A stretch of DNA of 64,000 nucleotides, taken from Neomoorella sulfitireducens. Its GTDB lineage: Bacteria > Bacillota > DSM-521 > Neomoorellales > Neomoorellaceae. Below the pieces are notes generated by a model. It had not been told where the DNA came from. It did no database searches and saw only the letters and a program-made list of their open reading frames with translations. The stretch lies in contig NZ_JANRHG010000007.1 in NCBI RefSeq assembly GCF_024733845.1, forward strand, positions 1 to 64,000, read 5' to 3'. The position numbers and the translations under genes are program-made. Positions within the stretch are counted from its first letter, which is position 1; the number at the start of each line of letters is the position of its first letter. Positions 58,205 through 64,000 of the stretch are shown here, piece by piece.

Positions 58205-59098
58205 TTAGCAGAAGGCCTTCTTGTTGGTCAAGAGGAAGCGGAAAAACTTTTTTTGCAAGCCGGTAGCCGGCCTGCCGGCCGGGTAGACGATATTAAAGGT
58301 GCTGCGGAAAGAGATGCCTTCCACCTGCAGGGCTTTGAGGGTCCCGGCATGTATTTCCCGCCTTATGGCCAGGCGGGAGAGCAGGGAAACGCCGTGACCG
58401 GCAGTAATGGCTGATTTGATGGCGTCGTTGGAATTTAATTCCAGCACTACATTCAGGTTGGCTATAGTTAAACCCTGGGCGGCCAGGGCGCGGGCAATCA
58501 CCCCGCGGGTACCGGAGCCTTCCTCCCTGAGGATTATGGGCAGGCGGCAGAGTTCTTCTAAGGTCACCCGTTCCGGGCCCTCCCAGCCGGGGGGGACGAT
58601 TAAAAGGAGTTCATCTTCAGCTATTCCCCGGGTGGCCAGGCCGGGCCGGTCGACGGGTCCTTCGATAAGGCCGATGTCGATAGTTTTGTCCAGCAGCTTC
58701 TGGATAGTTTCTTCCCGGTTGCCCACCAGCAGCTTGATATTGGCGTCGGGATATTTTTCTTTAAAGCTGTATATGGTGCAGGGCAGGGCATAACTGCCGA
58801 TGCTGCTGCTGGCGCCGACGATAAGGTGCTCATGGCCGCTCTTCCAGTTGTTGAGGTCGCGTTTGAGATTCTCTGCCAGCTGGAGGAAAGTCTGGCCGTA
58901 TTCATAAACAATTTCCCCCAGGGCCGTCAACTCCACTCCCCTGGTAGTACGGGTAAAAAGCTTGACTTCGAGGTCGTTTTCTAGCAATTGGATTTGATAG
59001 CTCAGGGATGACTGGGACATGTGCAGGAGGCGGGCTGCTTCGGAAATGGATTTAACCTGGGCTACCGTACAGAAAGCTCTAAGGTGGTTGAGGTTCAT
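58205..59098 (-). CDS. LysR-family transcriptional regulator
   Basis: 297 residues. N-terminal winged helix (LNHLRAFCTVAQVKSISEAA, LHMSQSSLSYQIQLLENDLEVKLF) and a periplasmic-binding-like effector domain (VGASSSIGSYALPCTIYSFKEKYPDANIKLLVGNRE). Resembles CysB/CbbR-type regulators. Divergent from YeeE/YedE with a 75-base shared region, so it probably controls the transporter and perhaps the reductase. Effector unknown, plausibly a sulfur compound. Confidence 0.92.
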   Translation of the reverse strand: MNLNHLRAFCTVAQVKSISEAARLLHMSQSSLSYQIQLLENDLEVKLFTRTTRGVELTALGEIVYEYGQTFLQLAENLKRDLNNWKSGHEHLIVGASSSIGSYALPCTIYSFKEKYPDANIKLLVGNREETIQKLLDKTIDIGLIEGPVDRPGLATRGIAEDELLLIVPPGWEGPERVTLEELCRLPIILREEGSGTRGVIARALAAQGLTIANLNVVLELNSNDAIKSAITAGHGVSLLSRLAIRREIHAGTLKALQVEGISFRSTFNIVYPAGRPATGLQKKFFRFLLTNKKAFC

Positions 59099-59173
59099 GG
59101 AGCGGGCCTCCCTGCCAGTTGCTTATAGAATTCATTATAGCATATCATCACCTTTTGGATAGGCGGAAAATGC

Positions 59174-60373
59174 ATGGCAACGGAACGGCAAAAGGAATCA
59201 CCGGTAATTAAACAAGTTAACATTAACACCGGTTCCCAGGAACCTTACGCCCTTGGTGCCGCCATCATTGCTGCCGGGATCTTCTGGTGGCTGCAGGGAC
59301 GCGGGCCAGGGCTGGGGGAGGCCTGGCTTTTTGGCCTGGGCTTCGGCTTCGTCCTCCAGCGCAGCCGTTTTTGTTTTGTAGCCGCCTTCCGCGACCCCTT
59401 CATTACCGGCAACACCTCCATTAGCCGGGCGATAGTAATCGCCTTGACGACGGCCATCCTGGGCATGACCCTGGTAGCCTGGACGGGGGTTCCCCTGGTC
59501 GATGTTCACCCGGCAGGGTGGCACAGCGTGGCCGGCGGGCTCCTCTTTGGCATCGGGATGGTCCTGGCCGGCGGCTGTGCCAGCGGTAATTTAATGCGGG
59601 TGGGCGAGGGTCACCTGCAACAGTGGCTGGTCCTGGGGGCCTTTATCGGCGGGTCCCTCTGGGGAGCCCATGATTTCGACTGGTGGCAGCAGGTAAGCAT
59701 CAGCCGGTCACCGGTATTGTTCCTCCCCGGTATGCTGGGGTGGTGGCCGGCCATTGTTATCCAGTTCCTTGCCCTCGGATTGATTTACATGGCCCTAAAG
59801 AACCTGGAAAAACGGGCCTTTCCTGATTTCGTCCCTACCCCAAGAGCACGGCAGCCCTTCCACCTGCGCCGCCTGTGGGCCTGCCCCTGGCCTTATTGGG
59901 CCGGGGGGGCGGCCCTGGCGGTTCTGGATGTAGTTTTAACCTGGCGCGGGGGCCAGCCCTGGGGGATTACCACCGCCTTTAGCTACTGGGGCGCCTGGAT
60001 ATGGCAGGCATTTACCGGGGGCCCGCCGGGCTGGTATTATTACAGCCTACCGGCCCACAGCCAGGCCCTAAAGCTGGGGTTCCTGGGCGAACCCCGTACC
60101 CTTCTGGATCTGGGACTGGTGGTGGGAGCCTTTTTAGGGTCCCTGGCGGGTTCGGAATTCCGCCTGCACTGGCCGCGGCGGTGGCCCCTGATACCAGCGG
60201 CCCTGGCCGGCGGGTTGCTTATGGGCTACGGGGCCAGGATTGCCATGGGATGCAACATCGGTGCCTTTTTCAACGGCATTGCTTCTTTTTCCCTCCACGG
60301 CTGGCTTTTTGGCCTGGGCCTGGTCGGTGGGGCTTATCTGGGGAGCAGGTTTCTCCTGCGGTACCTGCTGTAA
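59174..60373 (+). CDS. YeeE/YedE-family sulfur-compound transporter
   Basis: 399 residues, about ten membrane helices in two repeats. Conserved Cys-Gly loops are present: GFGFVLQRSRFCFVAAFRDP, GIGMVLAGGCASGNLMRVG and GARIAMGCNIGAFFNGIASFS. The Cys residues relay thiosulfate in characterised YeeE. A long version of the family, of the type paired with TusA. ATG 59174 with AGGCGGAAAA upstream. Selenium-related members exist, but the sulfur-reductase neighbours favour thiosulfate or sulfide species. Confidence 0.88.
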   Translation: MATERQKESPVIKQVNINTGSQEPYALGAAIIAAGIFWWLQGRGPGLGEAWLFGLGFGFVLQRSRFCFVAAFRDPFITGNTSISRAIVIALTTAILGMTLVAWTGVPLVDVHPAGWHSVAGGLLFGIGMVLAGGCASGNLMRVGEGHLQQWLVLGAFIGGSLWGAHDFDWWQQVSISRSPVLFLPGMLGWWPAIVIQFLALGLIYMALKNLEKRAFPDFVPTPRARQPFHLRRLWACPWPYWAGGAALAVLDVVLTWRGGQPWGITTAFSYWGAWIWQAFTGGPPGWYYYSLPAHSQALKLGFLGEPRTLLDLGLVVGAFLGSLAGSEFRLHWPRRWPLIPAALAGGLLMGYGARIAMGCNIGAFFNGIASFSLHGWLFGLGLVGGAYLGSRFLLRYLL

Positions 60374-60463
60374 AATGTGATAACTATCGAAAGGTCTGAT
60401 GGCCCTCGAAAATACCGTTAGACAATTGGAGTAATGGGTGGCCGCGAGGCCGCATGATTCCTG

Positions 60464-60500
60464 GCCCGAGGGGAGCTGTTGCAGCTCCCCTCGGGCTTTA
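60464..60500 (+). terminator. Strong hairpin terminator
   Basis: GCCCGAGGGGAGCT (60464-60477) pairs perfectly with AGCTCCCCTCGGGC (60483-60496), then TTTA. Separates the transporter from the reductase operon, which must have its own promoter in 60500-60630; I could not place it with confidence. Confidence 0.82.
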
Positions 60501-60638
60501 CTGCCCCTTTTCCCCGCGGCAGGAGAAGAGGGGCGGAATCAGTAAAATATATTGTGAAAGTAACTTTGAGGTCAAAGTACCACGCGATTACATGTGTTAA
60601 TAGCAACAGTTGCTTTTACAGATTACGGAGGTGAGGGT

Positions 60639-62810
60639 ATGTTAGAACAAAGAATAAGCCGGCGAACCTTTCTCAAAGGCTCCCTGGTGGCCGGCGCCCT
60701 GGCCACCTTTGGCGGCAGGCTTGTTCCCCTGGACCAGGCGGAGGCGGCAGAGGCCACAACCCCGGCAGCCGCCCGGGTCGTGCCCACCATCTGCGAGATG
60801 TGCGGGGTCAAGTGTGGCGTCCTGGCCCATGTCCGGGATGGCCGGGTTTGGCGTCTTACCGGTAACCCTAAAGACCCCCAGAGCGGCGGCCGTTTATGTG
60901 CCCGGGGTAATGCCGGCACCAAAACCCTTTATGACCCCGACCGCCTGAAGGGTCCCATGAAGAGGGTCGGTGACGGGAAGTTCCAGCCCATCAGCTGGGA
61001 GCAGGCTTTTGCAGAAATTGGCGCTAAATTACAAGAACTGAAAGGGCGTTACGGGCCCCAGACCCTCGTCTGGCTGGCGCACCCGGAGCTTATTTCTCCC
61101 CTGGAGAAACATTTCATGGCCGCTTTCGGTTCCCCCAATTATACCGGCCACGCACCGACCTGCTACAGTAGCCGCAACGTCGCCTTTGAACAGATGTACG
61201 GCGGCGTTCCCGGGGTGGACTACCGCAATGTCAAGTACTACATTGCCTTTGGCCGCAACCTTACCGGAGGCATTAAAAACCCCGATATTCAAAAGATCGT
61301 TGCCGCAAAGGCAGAAGGCGCCCGTCTGGTAGCCGTAGACCCGCGCCTGAATGATTTTGCCTTCTTTGCCGATGAATGGCTTCCCATCAGGCCGGGTACC
61401 GATCTGGCCATGATTTTGGCCATGATTAACGTCATCATTAAGGAAAACCTGTATGACGCTTCCTTTGTGGCCGAACGAACCCTCGGCTTTGAAGAATTAA
61501 AGGCCGGGGTGGCAACCTATACCCCTGAATGGGCGGCCAAGATTACGGGCATCGATGCGGAAACCATCACCCGCATCGCCCGGGAACTGGCGGCGGCCAA
61601 ACCAGCGGCGGCCGTGGATCCCGGCTGGCATGCCGTTACCGGTTCCCAGTATTACAACAGCGTCCAGACGGCCCGGGCCGTAGCCGCCCTCAACGCCCTG
61701 CTGGGGAATCTCGGCGCCAAAGGCGGCCTGACTTTTCCGTCCAAGATTCAACTAGGTGATCCTTCGCCTATTATGGGTCCCAAACCGCCGGCGGCGGCGG
61801 GACCGCGCTGGGATGGGGCCGGCAGCGAAAAATGGCCTTTAATTAAAGCCCACGGCATGATCCAGGTTTTCCCCGAAAGGGTCAAAGAAGATAAACCCTA
61901 TCCCATCAAAGCGGCAGTAATCCAGCACCTGAACCCGGTGCGTTCCAGCAGCGATTCCGTGGCTTTTATTGAAGCGTTGAAACAGCTGGAGCTGGTGGTG
62001 GCAATTGATATCCAGATGAACGATGCGGTCTACTATGCCCACTATGTATTACCGGAAGCCACCTACCTGGAGAGATACGATCCCCTGATGACGGCAGGCA
62101 ATAAGGTGATCTTGCGCCAGCCGGCGGTAGAGCCCCTGTTTGATACGAAAGGCGCGGAAGAAATTATCGCCGGCCTGGCTAAAGCAGCGGGTTTAGGGGA
62201 GTACTTCAACTTTACCCTGGAGCAATATAACGACGCCCTGCTGGCTCCCCTGGGAATGACCCAGGTGCAGCTTGCAAGCACGGGTATCGCCGAAGTAAAA
62301 GCCCAGCCCCCAGATTATACCAAACTGAAGACAACTTCCGGTAAAATCGAGCTGGCCTGCCAGGCCTTTGTTAAGGCCGGCAGCACCCTTACGCCGGTCT
62401 GGGAGCCGCCTCTGGTGGAGCCGAAGGATGATGAGTTCCGTTTCATCCAGGGCCATGTACCCATGCACACCCATACCACTACCGACAACAACGCCTACCT
62501 CCATTCCCTCATGCCGGAAAACGAACTCTGGATTAACCCCGGCCCGGCTGCCAAGCTGGGCATCAAGACGGGGGATCTGGTCGAAGTGGCTTCCAAGGTA
62601 GGCAAGGTTAAGCTCAAGGCCCGCGTTACGGAAGGTATTCACCCCGAGGCCGTATTCATGGCCCACGGTTTTGGCTGCGGTGTACCAATAAGAAAACTGG
62701 CTTATAACAAGGGAGCCAATGACAGCGCTTTGATCCCAGTTATTACGGCACCTGTATCCGGGGCGGCAGCCCAATGCGAAACCCTGGTGACGGTGCGGAA
62801 GGCAGGGTGA
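60639..62810 (+). CDS. Tat-exported molybdopterin oxidoreductase, PhsA/PsrA-like
   Basis: About 723 residues. N-terminal twin-arginine signal (ISRRTFLKGSLVAGALATFG). [4Fe-4S] motif CEMCGVKCGVLAHV with GRLCARG. The Mo ligand is most likely the Cys of GHAPTCYSS, as in thiosulfate and polysulfide reductases. RPGTDLAMILAMINVIIKENLY and the C-terminal molydopterin-binding domain (about 600-723: GHVPMHTHTTTDNNAYLH) complete it. ATG 60639 has a strong GGAGGTGAGGG; upstream in-frame codons do not. First gene of a three-subunit operon (A, B, C). Sulfur substrate inferred from context; arsenate or other acceptors not excluded. Confidence 0.88.
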   Translation: MLEQRISRRTFLKGSLVAGALATFGGRLVPLDQAEAAEATTPAAARVVPTICEMCGVKCGVLAHVRDGRVWRLTGNPKDPQSGGRLCARGNAGTKTLYDPDRLKGPMKRVGDGKFQPISWEQAFAEIGAKLQELKGRYGPQTLVWLAHPELISPLEKHFMAAFGSPNYTGHAPTCYSSRNVAFEQMYGGVPGVDYRNVKYYIAFGRNLTGGIKNPDIQKIVAAKAEGARLVAVDPRLNDFAFFADEWLPIRPGTDLAMILAMINVIIKENLYDASFVAERTLGFEELKAGVATYTPEWAAKITGIDAETITRIARELAAAKPAAAVDPGWHAVTGSQYYNSVQTARAVAALNALLGNLGAKGGLTFPSKIQLGDPSPIMGPKPPAAAGPRWDGAGSEKWPLIKAHGMIQVFPERVKEDKPYPIKAAVIQHLNPVRSSSDSVAFIEALKQLELVVAIDIQMNDAVYYAHYVLPEATYLERYDPLMTAGNKVILRQPAVEPLFDTKGAEEIIAGLAKAAGLGEYFNFTLEQYNDALLAPLGMTQVQLASTGIAEVKAQPPDYTKLKTTSGKIELACQAFVKAGSTLTPVWEPPLVEPKDDEFRFIQGHVPMHTHTTTDNNAYLHSLMPENELWINPGPAAKLGIKTGDLVEVASKVGKVKLKARVTEGIHPEAVFMAHGFGCGVPIRKLAYNKGANDSALIPVITAPVSGAAAQCETLVTVRKAG

Positions 62811-62816
62811 GTGTAA

Positions 62817-63512
62817 ATGGCTAAATACGGGATGCTTATCGATCTGACGCGTTGCATAGGCTGCCACGGCTGCACCGTGGCCTGCCAGGCCAGGTGGGAC
62901 TTACTGCCCCAGGTGCAGTTTACCAAAGTCCACCGCTATGAAGTGGGTACCTTCCCCAGGGTTAAAGGCGGGGTGGTAACTACCCAATGCATGCACTGCG
63001 ACGAACCCCCCTGTGCCCGCGTTTGTCCAACCGGGGCCACCCAAAAACGCGCCGACGATATTGTGGTGGTTGATGAGCAGAAATGTATCGGTTGCCGTTA
63101 CTGCCAACAGGCCTGCCCATACGACGCCCGGAGCTTTAATCCCCAGGGCAACATCGTCCAGAAGTGTTATTTCTGCTATGACTTTGTGGAAAAGGGACAG
63201 CAACCGGCCTGTGTGGAAACCTGCATGGCCGCGGCCAGGATCTTCGGCGATCTGGATGATAAAGGGAGCGAATTATCACGGGCCATAGCCTCCAGGAAAG
63301 CCGTCCAGATCAAGGGCACTTCCATTTATTATGTACCGCCGCGGAACCTGGACGCCTCTTTCCTGCCTGCCGATTTCCGGGAGCCGGGAGCCGTACGCAT
63401 CTGGCAGGATATCGTCCATCCGGGCGGGAAGACCGTTATGGGCCTGGCGGCCGGCGCCGTTATCGCCGGTCTGGTAATCAATAATATTAAAGGAGGCGGC
63501 AAGAATGCCTGA
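62817..63512 (+). CDS. Four-cluster ferredoxin subunit of the molybdoenzyme (PhsB/NrfC-like)
   Basis: 231 residues. Cysteine clusters: RCIGCHGCTVACQARWD, CMHCDEPPCARVCPTGA, KCIGCRYCQQACPYDAR and KCYFCYDFVEKGQQPACVETC, for four [4Fe-4S] centres. The C-terminus has a hydrophobic anchor (VMGLAAGAVIAGLVINNI), unusual for short PhsB forms and similar to FdnH. Transfers electrons between the cytochrome b subunit and the catalytic subunit. Starts six bases after the catalytic subunit. Confidence 0.92.
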   Translation: MAKYGMLIDLTRCIGCHGCTVACQARWDLLPQVQFTKVHRYEVGTFPRVKGGVVTTQCMHCDEPPCARVCPTGATQKRADDIVVVDEQKCIGCRYCQQACPYDARSFNPQGNIVQKCYFCYDFVEKGQQPACVETCMAAARIFGDLDDKGSELSRAIASRKAVQIKGTSIYYVPPRNLDASFLPADFREPGAVRIWQDIVHPGGKTVMGLAAGAVIAGLVINNIKGGGKNA

Positions 63513-64000
63513 GGAAAGGGTTGAACGTTTTAACCTGTTCGAGCGCTTGGGTCACTGGAGCCATGGTATTACCTTCGTCTTCCTGCTCCTCACCGGCCTG
63601 GCCCTGGTGTTCCGCGGCTATGCCGGCCTGTTAGGACCGGGGGGCCTGCGCCTGTTTCGCAGCATCCACCACGCTATGGCCTATCCCTTTACCTTCCTGA
63701 CCGTAATTATCCTTATTCTAGGGACGCCGCGGACTGCATGGCAATGGTTGCGCGAATGTCTTACCTGGGGCCGGGATGACTTCCGCTTTATTGCCGCTTT
63801 CCCCCGGGAGTTTTTCGGCCTTAAAGTGCAGCTTCCGGAGCAGGGCAAGTTTAACGCCGGGGAAAAACTCAATTCCCTCCTGACCATCGCCGGTTCTATC
63901 TTAATGGCCGCCACCGGCTGGATCTTGCTCCTGCGGGACAGTTTCTCCCCCGCCGTGGTGGCCTGGGCCCTGCCCCTGCACTCGGCCGGAGCCCTGCTCA
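63505..64000 (+). CDS. Cytochrome b subunit (FdnI/NarI-like), truncated by the window end
   Basis: At least 165 residues, open at the window edge. ATG 63505 follows AAAGGAGGCGGC and overlaps the previous gene by eight bases. FNLFERLGHWSHGITFVFLLLTGL begins the first membrane helix with candidate haem-ligand His residues. A second helix carries FRSIHHAMAYPFTFLTVIIL and a third SLLTIAGSILMAATGWILLL. Membrane quinol-reactive subunit of the molybdoenzyme, the same type as formate dehydrogenase gamma. Confidence 0.87.
   Translation, partial: MPEERVERFNLFERLGHWSHGITFVFLLLTGLALVFRGYAGLLGPGGLRLFRSIHHAMAYPFTFLTVIILILGTPRTAWQWLRECLTWGRDDFRFIAAFPREFFGLKVQLPEQGKFNAGEKLNSLLTIAGSILMAATGWILLLRDSFSPAVVAWALPLHSAGALL

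Noticed and set aside
59099-59173. LysR binding dyad in the shared promoter region
   Set aside because: A partial palindrome around GAATTC is visible but the T-N11-A arms do not match well enough.

Overview
The window is a gene-dense, G+C-rich stretch of a thermophilic, anaerobic, acetogen-like Firmicute. It most resembles Moorella/Neomoorella. The pointers are tungsten aldehyde:ferredoxin oxidoreductase, ferredoxin-rich redox modules, copper-amine-oxidase-like and SLH surface domains, frequent GTG/TTG starts and strong GGAGG ribosome sites. Genus is inferred from protein character and gene content; no database search was possible. No insertion sequence, prophage or CRISPR array was seen.

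Layout. 0-6.6 kb: a surface 'stalk' protein; a TPP riboswitch controlling an AIR-synthase-like/ThiN fusion; methionine-salvage mtnA and mtnP; an LD-carboxypeptidase; a DUF1540 protein. 6.8-11.2 kb: an envelope-stress module (SHOCT protein, htpX, pspAB, pspA, pspAA) and an SLH protein. 11.4-16.7 kb: xpt, then a tungsten AOR module (ferredoxin, aor, moaD, FAD/NAD oxidoreductase) behind a structured leader that may be a Moco/tungsten-cofactor riboswitch. 16.7-22.3 kb: a cluster of toxin-antitoxin-like pairs (MntA/HepT, RHH/PIN, RHH/MazF, an AbrB remnant) mixed with capA, an MBL-fold hydrolase and yigZ. 22.3-29.1 kb: envelope genes (SleB-like hydrolase, htrA, M1-type peptidase, polysaccharide deacetylase) with cinA.

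29.1-35 kb: chemotaxis. A c-di-GMP-I riboswitch precedes a methyl-accepting protein, followed by cheW-cheA-cheB. 35-40.4 kb: a radical SAM protein, a zinc-ribbon gene with a leader able to mask its Shine-Dalgarno site, a coiled-coil exported protein, and a sensor/GGDEF/HD-GYP gene apparently split by a one-base slip in an A run. 40.4-48.4 kb: tRNA-Ala and tRNA-Val, trkA-trkH, a three-gene minus-strand operon ending with glycerate kinase, and an M-box (Mg2+) riboswitch driving a double permease and ATPase of the NitT/TauT ABC type. 48.5-54.8 kb: citrate synthase, a free-standing AAA-associated domain gene, tRNA-Ala, a ferritin-like protein, a LutA/LutB-like Fe-S pair and sfsA.

54.9-57.8 kb holds the most notable locus: an agr-type peptide signalling island. 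It has a receptor-like membrane protein, agrB, an unannotated 43-residue agrD, and immediately downstream a membrane GGDEF/HD-GYP protein. 57.9-64 kb: a sulfur module (tusA, a LysR regulator, YeeE/YedE transporter, and a molybdopterin thiosulfate/polysulfide reductase-like complex running off the window end).

Common themes are RNA-level control (TPP, c-di-GMP-I, M-box and several unassigned leaders) and cyclic-di-GMP signalling (one sensing riboswitch and two GGDEF/HD-GYP loci).
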